20,339 nt of DNA from CAYJKB01 sp964370625. GTDB lineage: Bacteria; Bacillota; Clostridia; Oscillospirales; Butyricicoccaceae. Positions within the stretch are counted from its first letter, which is position 1. The number at the start of each line of letters is the position of its first letter. The stretch covers positions 1-20,339 of the forward strand of contig CAYJKB010000038.1 in assembly GCA_964370625.1 (NCBI GenBank), read 5' to 3'. The position numbers were made by a program, and so were the translations under genes. Positions 7,531 through 14,234 of the stretch are shown piece after piece. The notes under the pieces were generated by a model. It worked only from the letters and a program-made list of their open reading frames with translations, was not told where the DNA came from and ran no database searches.

Positions 7531-7584
7531 ATAATCATAAAAATTTCAATAATTTCGAGATTTTATCAAAAGGAGGGACTGCCT

Positions 7585-7860
7585 GTGCAAAAGAAAATTA
7601 CTATCGGTATTAAATTTTGTGGAGGATGTAATCCAAGATTTGATAGAGGGCAAGCCTTTGCCAAAATCAAAGAACAACTTTCAGATTTATTTGAATTTGA
7701 AACAATAGACATCACAAAACATTATAAAGCGGTGCTTATAATACGTGGTTGTGGTGGTTGTGGTTTTGAATATGAAGGGGAAATTGCTGATAAACAATTC
7801 TTGCTATCAAATGTTGATGAAATGCCAAAATTGATTGAAATACTACAAAATTTCAAATAA
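7585..7860 (+). CDS. Small protein with two CGGC motifs, function unknown
   Basis: A 91-residue protein, mostly alpha/beta in character, with two identical CGGC motifs: residues 12-15 in FCGGCNPRFDR and 56-59 in RGCGGCGFEYEG. Paired CxxC motifs suggest a metal (zinc or Fe-S) site or a redox dithiol. I chose the GTG at 7585 because AGGAGGG lies seven bases upstream and the protein then starts just before the first beta-strand. A longer frame opening at 7474 would add 37 residues encoded by the stem-loop region and lacks a ribosome binding site. It lies between abfD and two CoA-transferase genes, within the same operon. A role in assembling or protecting the oxygen-sensitive Fe-S dehydratase, or in redox sensing, is only inference. 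A distant relation to the CGGC-domain family (PF08821) is possible but not shown. Confidence 0.75.
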   Translation: MQKKITIGIKFCGGCNPRFDRGQAFAKIKEQLSDLFEFETIDITKHYKAVLIIRGCGGCGFEYEGEIADKQFLLSNVDEMPKLIEILQNFK

Positions 7861-7892
7861 ATGAATTTTACATAAAGGGGAAATTTACTAAA

Positions 7893-9446
7893 ATGAAAAA
7901 GGTAAATGTAATTTCAGCAGCAGAAGCTGCAATGCTAGTTAAAGATGGTGACACTATCGCAACTGGGGGATTTGTAAGTTGCGCATGTCCTGAAGCACTA
8001 TCAACTGCACTAGAGAACAGATTTTTAGAAACTGGGGCTCCAAGAGATTTAACACTATTTTTTGCAGCAGGTCAAGGTCATCGTGATGGAACAGGTGGAG
8101 ACCATTATGGTCATGAAGGCCTACTTAAACGTGTTGTTGGTGGTCACTGGGACAGAGCACCAAAATTAGGCGCACTTGCACTAGAAAATAAAATCGAAGC
8201 TTATAACCTTCCACAAGGGGTTATTACTCATATGTATCGTGATATTGCAGCTCACAATATCGGAACGCTTACTCATGTAGGGCTATACACTTTTGCAGAC
8301 CCACGTAATGGTGGCGGTAAACTAAATAGCAAAACTACAGAAGATTTAGTTAAAATCATTAATATCGAAGGTGAAGAACGTCTACTATATAAAGGTTTCC
8401 CTATTGATGTATGTTTCCTACGTGGTAGCTATGCTGATGAATACGGTAACTGTACTGTTCACCGTGAAATCGGACCTTTAGATGTAACTGCTATGGCTCA
8501 AGCTTGTAAAAACTCAGGTGGTAAAGTTGTAGTTCAAGTTGAAAAAGTAGTTCAAGGTGGCTCACTAGACCCTAAACTTGTAAAAATTCCTGGCATATAT
8601 GTTGATTCTATCGTAGTGGGTACTCCGGAAGAAAATATGCAATGTTTAGGTATGCCTTACGACGGCTCACTATCTGGTGAATTTAGAATTCCAGTTGATG
8701 CTATCGAAGCAATTCCGCTAGATGCTAAAAAAATCATTGCTCGTCGTGCTGCTATGGAGCTTCCAAAAGATGCAGTTGTAAACTTAGGCACTGGTGCACC
8801 TGAGAAAATCGCAAATGTAGCTGCTGAAGAAGGTATTTCAGATTATATGACTTTAACAGTTGAAGCAGGCTCTATTGCTGGTGTTCCTGCAGGCGGCACA
8901 CAATTTGGTGCTTCTGCAAATGCAATGGCTATCTTAGACCACAACGTTCAATTCGACTTCTACCAAGGTGGCGGTATTGACGTTGCATTCTTAGGTTTAG
9001 CTGAAACTGCTGCAAATGGTGACCTTAACGTATCTAAATTCGGCACAAGACTAGCTGGTGCTGGTGGATTTATCGACATCACACAAAATTCTAAAAAAGT
9101 TTGTTTCTGTGGTACATTCACAGCTAAAGGGCTTAAAACAGAATGTGTAGATGGCGCATTAAAAATCACTACAGAAGGTGCAAAGAAAAAATTTGTTGAA
9201 GCTGTAGAACATATCACTTTCTCCGGTACTTACGCAAATAAAACAAAACAACCTGTACTTTATATTACAGAGCGTGCTGTATTTGAGCTTCGTCCAGAAG
9301 GTGTAACATTAATTGAAATCGCACCTGGTGTTGATATGCAAAAAGATGTATTAGACCAAATGGACTTCAAACCACATATTGCTGACGAAGTGAAAATAAT
9401 GGATGCTAGAATTTTCAGAGATGAACTTATGGGACTATCAAACTAA
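7893..9446 (+). CDS. Acyl-CoA:acetate/3-oxoacid CoA transferase (Pct/YdiF type, fused subunits)
   Basis: A 517-residue family I CoA transferase with alpha and beta halves fused in one chain, as in propionate CoA-transferase and E. coli YdiF. Visible landmarks are the N-terminal CoA-binding loop TGGFVSCACPEAL (24-36), GGHWDRAPKLG (83-93), the Gly-rich NLGTGAPEKIA (297-307) and VEAGSIAGVPAGG (323-335), in which E324 is the expected catalytic glutamate that forms the glutamyl-CoA thioester. The conserved FDFYQGGGIDVAFLG block follows. It would move CoA among acetate, propionate, butyrate or acetoacetate; the exact acid cannot be read from sequence. In this operon it may return CoA from butyryl- or acetyl-CoA to incoming acids. 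Ribosome binding site AAGGGG lies about 12 bases before the ATG, a longish spacing. High-expression codon bias as for its neighbours. Confidence 0.9.
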   Translation: MKKVNVISAAEAAMLVKDGDTIATGGFVSCACPEALSTALENRFLETGAPRDLTLFFAAGQGHRDGTGGDHYGHEGLLKRVVGGHWDRAPKLGALALENKIEAYNLPQGVITHMYRDIAAHNIGTLTHVGLYTFADPRNGGGKLNSKTTEDLVKIINIEGEERLLYKGFPIDVCFLRGSYADEYGNCTVHREIGPLDVTAMAQACKNSGGKVVVQVEKVVQGGSLDPKLVKIPGIYVDSIVVGTPEENMQCLGMPYDGSLSGEFRIPVDAIEAIPLDAKKIIARRAAMELPKDAVVNLGTGAPEKIANVAAEEGISDYMTLTVEAGSIAGVPAGGTQFGASANAMAILDHNVQFDFYQGGGIDVAFLGLAETAANGDLNVSKFGTRLAGAGGFIDITQNSKKVCFCGTFTAKGLKTECVDGALKITTEGAKKKFVEAVEHITFSGTYANKTKQPVLYITERAVFELRPEGVTLIEIAPGVDMQKDVLDQMDFKPHIADEVKIMDARIFRDELMGLSN

Positions 9447-9470
9447 TAATAATTAAAGGAGTTTTTAAAC

Positions 9471-10778
9471 ATGACACAAATGGATAAATACAAAGCAAAA
9501 GTAAAATCCCCAGCAGATGCTATTAAACTAATTAAAGATGGTAACAGAGTAATGGTAGGCCATGCTATTGGTGAACCTAAAATGTTACTTCGTGCACTTG
9601 CTGAAAACTATAAAGATTTTAAAGATGTTGAACTTACTCACGAAGTTTATAACGGTGAAGGTTTAACTGTAGCACCTGAAATGGCAGGACATTTCCACCA
9701 TAATGTAATTTTTGCTGATGGCACAACAAGAAAAGCTGTTCAAGAGGGCAGAGCAGATTTTATGCCAACTTGTTTCCACGAATTACCACAACTTATTGAC
9801 CATGGCTACTTCCCTGTTGATGTATTCATCGCTCAATGTACACCTCCAGATAAATTTGGTTTTGTAAACCTTGGTATTTCTTGTGACTATGCTAAAATGT
9901 GCATTGAAAAAGCAGCAGTTACTATTCTTGAAGTTAATGACCAAATGCCAACAACTTTCGGTGAAACTTTTGTTCACGTTGATGAAATTACAGCATTTAT
10001 CGAAACTTCATACCCACTTCGTGAAATTCCTGTACCTGTAATTGGTGACACAGAAATGAAAATTGGTAAATTCGTATCAGAACTTATCCCTGACGGTGCG
10101 TGTCTGCAACTTGGTATCGGTTCACTTCCAGATGCTATCTTAAATTTCTTAGGCGATAAAAAAGACCTAGGCATTCATTCTGAAATGGTATCTGACGGTG
10201 TTATTCCACTTATCGAAAGTGGCGTTATCAATGGCAAGAAAAAACAAGTTAACCCAGGTAAAATCGCTGTTACTTTCTTAATGGGTACACAAAAACTTTA
10301 TGATTTCGTTGATAAAAACCCTGCATTTTTAATGCTACCTGTTGATAAAACAAATGCACCAGAAATCGCTTGTTTAAATGAAAATCTTATCGCTGTAAAC
10401 TCTTGTGTAGAAGTTGACCTTATGGGCCAAGTTTGTTCAGAAGCTATCGGTTTAAGCCAACATTCAGGTATTGGTGGTCAACTTGATTTCTGTCGTGCTG
10501 CTAACCGTTCAAAAGGTGGTAAAGCTATTCTTTGTACTCCATCAGTTACTAAAAACGGAAAAATTTCAAAAATTGTTCCATTCTTAAATCATGGTGCGCC
10601 TGTTACAACTGACAGATGTGACGTGAACTACATTGTAACTGAATATGGTGTAGCACAGCTTAAAGGTAAAAACCTAAGACAACGTGCAACAGCACTTATC
10701 AAAATTGCTCATCCAGACTTTAGACCATCTTTAATCGAAGAATTCGAGAGAAGATTTAACCAAAAGTTTGAAGATTGA
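9471..10778 (+). CDS. abfT: 4-hydroxybutyrate CoA-transferase (AbfT/Cat2 family)
   Basis: A 435-residue member of the acetyl-CoA hydrolase/transferase family, which activates 4-hydroxybutyrate (or butyrate) with CoA from acetyl-CoA. The catalytic glutamate is E238 in GIHSEMVSDG, the same number as the active-site Glu238 reported for Clostridium aminobutyricum AbfT. The oxyanion/glycine loop QLGIGSLPDA (213-222), EVYNGEG (58-64) and the C-terminal GIGGQLDF and TEYGVAQLKGK blocks are present. Length is typical. AAAGGAG (9455-9461) precedes the ATG by nine bases. Its place after abfD and a second CoA transferase supports 4-hydroxybutyrate activation. A butyryl-CoA:acetate CoA-transferase role is a close alternative, since the two activities share this family. 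No terminator follows; the next promoter is at 10842-10871. Confidence 0.9.
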   Translation: MTQMDKYKAKVKSPADAIKLIKDGNRVMVGHAIGEPKMLLRALAENYKDFKDVELTHEVYNGEGLTVAPEMAGHFHHNVIFADGTTRKAVQEGRADFMPTCFHELPQLIDHGYFPVDVFIAQCTPPDKFGFVNLGISCDYAKMCIEKAAVTILEVNDQMPTTFGETFVHVDEITAFIETSYPLREIPVPVIGDTEMKIGKFVSELIPDGACLQLGIGSLPDAILNFLGDKKDLGIHSEMVSDGVIPLIESGVINGKKKQVNPGKIAVTFLMGTQKLYDFVDKNPAFLMLPVDKTNAPEIACLNENLIAVNSCVEVDLMGQVCSEAIGLSQHSGIGGQLDFCRAANRSKGGKAILCTPSVTKNGKISKIVPFLNHGAPVTTDRCDVNYIVTEYGVAQLKGKNLRQRATALIKIAHPDFRPSLIEEFERRFNQKFED

Positions 10779-10841
10779 TATTAAATTAACGAAAATATAA
10801 CTTTTAACCAAAAATAAATTTTATATTTGTTGATTATTTTA

Positions 10842-10880
10842 TTGTCAACTGTTGGTTATCTTTGGTATAATTATCTTTGG
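10842..10880 (+). promoter_or_regulatory. Internal promoter of thl, flanked by a 10-bp direct repeat
   Basis: TTGTCA (10842-10847), an 18-base spacer, and TATAAT (10866-10871) preceded by TGG form a good extended -10 promoter. A perfect 10-bp direct repeat, TTATCTTTGG, occurs at 10856-10865 and 10871-10880, so it brackets the -10 box with a 15-base period. A 7-bp inverted repeat (TAACCAA 10805-10811, TTGGTTA 10852-10858) overlaps the spacer. These repeats are candidate regulator binding sites. The start of transcription would be near 10878, about 60 bases before the gene. Confidence 0.6.
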
Positions 10881-10937
10881 AAAACCCAATTATTAACTTT
10901 TGCAAATTTTAAATTATATATACATAAGGAGAACAAA

Positions 10938-12125
10938 ATGAAAACTTATATCGTATCAGCTGTAAGAACAGCAGTAGGCTCATATGGTGGCTCACTAAAA
11001 GACGTGTCAGCTCCAAAACTTGCATCAATCGTAACAGAAGAAGCTCTTAAAAGAGGTGGCGTAAACAAAGCCGATGTTAACGAAGTTATCTTAGGTCAAG
11101 TTTTATCTGCTGGTGTAGGTCAAAACCTTGCTCGTCAAGCTGTTATTGGCGCTGGACTTCCACAAGAAGTTCCTGGTATGACAATTAATAAAGTTTGTGG
11201 TTCTGGTCTTAAAACTGTTGCTATGGCAGACCAAATCATTCGTGCTGGCGATGCTACTGTAGTAGTTGCTGGTGGTGCTGAAAACATGTCACAAGCTCCA
11301 TACATCTCAAAAACAATGAGATGGGGCGCTAGAATGGGCGATGTATCAATGGTTGACTATATGATTTATGATGGTCTATTTGATATCTTCAATGGTTACC
11401 ACATGGGTATCACAGCTGAAAATGTAGCTGAAAAATATGGTATCACTCGTGAAATGCAAGATGCTTTAGCGCTAGGTTCTCAAACAAAAGCTACAGCTGC
11501 TATGCAATCAGGACGTTTTAAAGATGAAATCGTTCCTGTTGAAATCAAAGTTAAAAAAGAAACTAAATTATTTGAAAATGATGAATATATCAAAACAAAT
11601 ACAACTGCTGAAGTGTTAGCTAAACTTCGCCCAGCATTCAAAAAAGATGGTACTGTTACTGCTGGTAACGCATCTGGTATCAATGATGGTGCTGCTGCAA
11701 TCGTTGTGTGTTCTGAAGAATATGTTAAAGCTAATAACCTAAAACCTCTTGCAAGAGTGGTATCATCAGGTTCAGTTGGTTGTGATCCTTCAATCATGGG
11801 TATAGGTCCTGTTGAATCAGTTCGTCAAGCACTTTCAAAAGCAGGACTTACTGTAGCAGATCTTGACCTTGTAGAAGCTAACGAAGCTTTTGCTTCTCAA
11901 GCTTATGCTGTTAACAACGAATTAGGCCTAAATCCTGAAATCGTAAACGTTAACGGTGGTGCAATTGCTATTGGTCACCCAATCGGTGCATCTGGTGCTC
12001 GTGTACTTACTACCCTAATTCACGAAATGATTAAAAGAGATGTTAAAACAGGTCTTGCAACTCTTTGTATCGGTGGCGGTATGGGTGAAGCTCTTATCGT
12101 TGAACGTGATGAACTTTGTAAATAA
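10938..12125 (+). CDS. thlA: Acetyl-CoA acetyltransferase (thiolase)
   Basis: A 395-residue biosynthetic-type thiolase that interconverts two acetyl-CoA with acetoacetyl-CoA and CoA. The acylated cysteine is C87 in INKVCGSGLKTV; the other catalytic residues are H347 in GGAIAIGHPIGASGAR and C377 in TLCIGGGMG, with NEAFA (315-319) also conserved. I chose the ATG at 10938 because AAGGAG lies about 8 bases upstream and the protein then starts at the family's usual MKTYIVSAVRTAVG. The frame can be extended upstream to 10827, but that extension would begin before the promoter. The gene has its own promoter and is followed by a strong terminator, so it can be expressed separately from both the abfD operon and the crt-hbd pair. 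High-expression codon bias. Confidence 0.97.
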   Translation: MKTYIVSAVRTAVGSYGGSLKDVSAPKLASIVTEEALKRGGVNKADVNEVILGQVLSAGVGQNLARQAVIGAGLPQEVPGMTINKVCGSGLKTVAMADQIIRAGDATVVVAGGAENMSQAPYISKTMRWGARMGDVSMVDYMIYDGLFDIFNGYHMGITAENVAEKYGITREMQDALALGSQTKATAAMQSGRFKDEIVPVEIKVKKETKLFENDEYIKTNTTAEVLAKLRPAFKKDGTVTAGNASGINDGAAAIVVCSEEYVKANNLKPLARVVSSGSVGCDPSIMGIGPVESVRQALSKAGLTVADLDLVEANEAFASQAYAVNNELGLNPEIVNVNGGAIAIGHPIGASGARVLTTLIHEMIKRDVKTGLATLCIGGGMGEALIVERDELCK

Positions 12126-12170
12126 TTAAGAAACTTCTCATAAATCATCTGTCATAATTAAAGGGCAGCC

Positions 12171-12198
12171 AGGAGCGACGCCCATGTCGCTCCTTTTT
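12171..12198 (+). terminator. Rho-independent terminator after thl
   Basis: A perfect 9-bp GC-rich stem, AGGAGCGAC (12171-12179) with GTCGCTCCT (12186-12194), closes a six-base loop and runs into TTTTT (12194-12198). It separates thl from crt. A weak TATAAA at 12222-12227 with ATGAAA 16 bases upstream could restart transcription for crt. Confidence 0.85.
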
Positions 12199-12228
12199 CA
12201 TGAAATGATATTTTTTTAACATATAAAT

Positions 12229-12283
12229 CAAATTAAATTTAAAGGAGAATACATAATGGAACCACAAGTATTACTTGAGAAAA
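12229..12283 (+). repeat. First copy of an exact 55-bp repeat at the assembly gap
   Basis: These 55 bases are identical to 12384-12438 on the other side of the N run. They include the ribosome binding site AAAGGAG and the first nine codons of crt (ATG at 12256), then stop at the gap. The exact overlap of two contig ends is the pattern left by a de Bruijn graph assembler and scaffolder, so this is most likely an artefact and not a second crt start. Confidence 0.85.
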
Positions 12284-12383
12284 NNNNNNNNNNNNNNNNN
12301 NNNNNNNNNNNNNNNNNNNNNNNNNNNNNNNNNNNNNNNNNNNNNNNNNNNNNNNNNNNNNNNNNNNNNNNNNNNNNNNNNNN
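12284..12383. other. Assembly gap of 100 Ns
   Basis: Exactly 100 unknown bases, the conventional placeholder for a scaffold gap of unknown size. Because the flanks overlap by 55 identical bases, the true sequence may have no gap and only one copy of the repeat. Confidence 0.97.
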
Positions 12384-12438
12384 CAAATTAAATTTAAAGG
12401 AGAATACATAATGGAACCACAAGTATTACTTGAGAAAA
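12384..12438 (+). repeat. Second copy of the exact 55-bp repeat
   Basis: Identical to 12229-12283. This copy continues into the intact crt gene, whose ATG is at 12411 with AAAGGAG (12395-12401 region) upstream. Confidence 0.85.
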
Positions 12439-13196
12439 AAGGTAAAGTAGCCGTAATTACTATCAATAGACCAAAAGCATTAAATGCACTAAATACAAGC
12501 GTTTATCATGAACTTGATACAATCTTAGATGAACTAGAAGCAATGGAAGGCGTTTACGCAGTTGTTTTAACAGGTTCTGGCGAAAAATCTTTCGTAGCTG
12601 GTGCTGATATTGCACAAATGAAAGATTTAGATGTAGCTGGTGGTAAATTCTTTGGTAACGATGGAAATGGTGTTTGTCGTCGTCTTGAAAATTACAAATA
12701 TCCAGTTATTGCAGCAATTAACGGTTATTGCTTAGGTGGTGGTTGTGAACTTGCTATGTGTGCTGATATTCGTATCTGTTCAGAAAATGCAAGATTTGGC
12801 CAACCTGAAGTAGGTTTAGGTATTACTCCTGGTTGTGGTGGTACACAAAGACTTGCTCGCATCGTAGGTTTAGGCAAAGCTAAAGAAATGATTTACACAG
12901 GTCGTGCAAATTACAAACCAGCTGATGCACTTGCTATGGGTCTTGTAAATGCTGTATACCCAATTGAAACTCTTATGGAAGAAGCTATGAAACTTGCAGA
13001 AGAAATTGCAAATCAAGCACCTGTTGCAGTTAGCCTTTGTAAAGAACTTATCAATGTTGGTATGCAATGTGATCTTGACACTGCTCTTAAAATGGAAGCT
13101 AACGCTTTTGGTCAATGTTTTGCAACTGAAGATCAAACAATGGCTATGACAGCTTTTGTAAGCAAAGAGAAAAAAGGCGAATTCTTAGGAAAATAA
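12411..13196 (+). CDS. crt: Crotonase (3-hydroxybutyryl-CoA dehydratase / enoyl-CoA hydratase)
   Basis: A 261-residue crotonase that reversibly hydrates crotonyl-CoA to (S)-3-hydroxybutyryl-CoA. The oxyanion-hole loops are SFVAGADIAQM (60-70) and NGYCLGGGCELAM (104-116). The two catalytic glutamates are E113 in GGGCEL and E133 in QPEVGLGITPG, followed by GGTQRLAR. Length is typical. It joins the two halves of the island, because the product of abfD, crotonyl-CoA, is its substrate, and its product is used by hbd 64 bases downstream. The ATG at 12411 has AAAGGAG about nine bases upstream. The immediate upstream sequence is uncertain because of the adjacent assembly gap, but the coding frame itself is intact. 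High-expression codon bias as for its neighbours. Confidence 0.96.
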   Translation: MEPQVLLEKKGKVAVITINRPKALNALNTSVYHELDTILDELEAMEGVYAVVLTGSGEKSFVAGADIAQMKDLDVAGGKFFGNDGNGVCRRLENYKYPVIAAINGYCLGGGCELAMCADIRICSENARFGQPEVGLGITPGCGGTQRLARIVGLGKAKEMIYTGRANYKPADALAMGLVNAVYPIETLMEEAMKLAEEIANQAPVAVSLCKELINVGMQCDLDTALKMEANAFGQCFATEDQTMAMTAFVSKEKKGEFLGK

Positions 13197-13260
13197 TTCT
13201 ACATTTATTATTAAATAAACATAATTAAATATTATGTGCAATATACGAAAGAGGTAAAAT

Positions 13261-14115
13261 ATGAAAATTTGCGTTTTCGGAGCAGGAAACATGGGTGCAG
13301 GGATTGCACAAGTATTTTTAACTAGTGGTCACGAAGTAATTCTTTGTGATGTAAAAGAAGAATATGCTCAAAGTGGATACGATAAAATTCGTGCAGGTAT
13401 TTCAAAATTCGTTAGCAAAGGAAAACTTTCTCAAGAGTTTGCTGATGAATGTTTCAATAGATTAATTGCTACAACTAACTATGTTCAAGCTAAAGAATGT
13501 GATTTAATTGTAGAAGCTATCATTGAAGATATGGATGTTAAGAAAAATCTATTCTTAAAGCTTGACAAAATTTGTTCTCCAGAAACAATTTTTGCAACTA
13601 ATACATCTGCGCTATCTATTACAGAAATGGCTGCAAGTGTAAAAGGTCGTTCTGATAAATTTATCGGACTTCACTTCTTTAACCCAGCACCAATTATGAG
13701 ACTTGTTGAAGTTATACGTGCTATTCAAACTAGTGATGAAACTTTTGCAAGAGCTTATCAATTAGTTAAAACATTAGATAAAGACCCAGTAGAAGTAAAA
13801 GAAGGACCTGGTTTCATTGTAAACCGTATGCTAATTCCTATGCTTAATGAAGCAATTGGTATCCTAGCAGACGGACTTGCAAGTGCACAAGACATTGATA
13901 AAGCAATGCAACTTGGTGCAAATCTGCCTCAAGGACCTCTAGCACTAGCTGACCTTGTTGGTAATGATGTAAACCTTGCTATCATGCATTCTCTATATGA
14001 TGAAACAGGGGATACAAAATACCGTCCACATCCACTTCTTAAAAAGATGGTACGTGCTGGTTGGCTTGGAAGAAAAACTGGTAAAGGTTTCTTTGACTAC
14101 GATAATTCTAAATAA
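13261..14115 (+). CDS. hbd: 3-hydroxybutyryl-CoA dehydrogenase
   Basis: A 284-residue dehydrogenase that interconverts (S)-3-hydroxybutyryl-CoA and acetoacetyl-CoA. The Rossmann motif GAGNMGAGIA (7-16) is followed at the end of the second strand by D30, which favours NAD(H) over NADP(H). The active-site residues are S116 (TNTSAL), H138 and E150 in GLHFFNPAP...LVEVI, and N188 in PGFIVNRM. The C-terminal dimerisation domain ends with the family's GRKTGKGFFDY. AGAGG lies about 8 bases before the ATG. It is 64 bases after crt with no terminator between, so the two form a transcript that ends at the hairpin 14124-14157. Confidence 0.97.
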   Translation: MKICVFGAGNMGAGIAQVFLTSGHEVILCDVKEEYAQSGYDKIRAGISKFVSKGKLSQEFADECFNRLIATTNYVQAKECDLIVEAIIEDMDVKKNLFLKLDKICSPETIFATNTSALSITEMAASVKGRSDKFIGLHFFNPAPIMRLVEVIRAIQTSDETFARAYQLVKTLDKDPVEVKEGPGFIVNRMLIPMLNEAIGILADGLASAQDIDKAMQLGANLPQGPLALADLVGNDVNLAIMHSLYDETGDTKYRPHPLLKKMVRAGWLGRKTGKGFFDYDNSK

Positions 14116-14123
14116 GATTAATA

Positions 14124-14157
14124 TTAAAAGGTGTGGCCATTTGGTCACACCTTTTAA
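14124..14157. terminator. Bidirectional rho-independent terminator between hbd and the GHL10 gene
   Basis: A 15-bp stem with one G-T pair (14124-14138 with 14143-14157, core AAAAGGTGTG...CACACCTTTT) closes a four-base loop ATTT. A and T runs flank the GC-rich core on both sides, so it can stop plus-strand transcripts from hbd and minus-strand transcripts from the convergent gene whose stop codon is at 14235. Confidence 0.88.
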
Positions 14158-14234
14158 ATGTCAAAAATCTGTAATATAAAAAATTTATTTTTATGGTTGT
14201 AAAAACTTGCAAATATTGTAATACAGTTTGGATA

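Noticed and set aside
7474..7584. N-terminal extension of the CGGC protein
   Set aside because: No ribosome binding site, it is encoded by the stem-loop element, and it is dissimilar to a folded domain; GTG 7585 has an ideal AGGAGGG.
8960..9217. Open frames antisense to the CoA transferases, thiolase, crotonase and guaB
   Set aside because: They mirror the codon structure of the strongly biased sense genes and have no start signals or recognisable products.
10827..10937. N-terminal extension of thiolase
   Set aside because: It would start before the thl promoter, and family proteins begin at the MKTYIVSAVRTA position (10938).
12256..12283. A second, truncated crt start upstream of the N run
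   Set aside because: It is part of the exact 55-bp overlap of two contig ends, so it is most simply an assembly artefact and not a tandem gene duplication.
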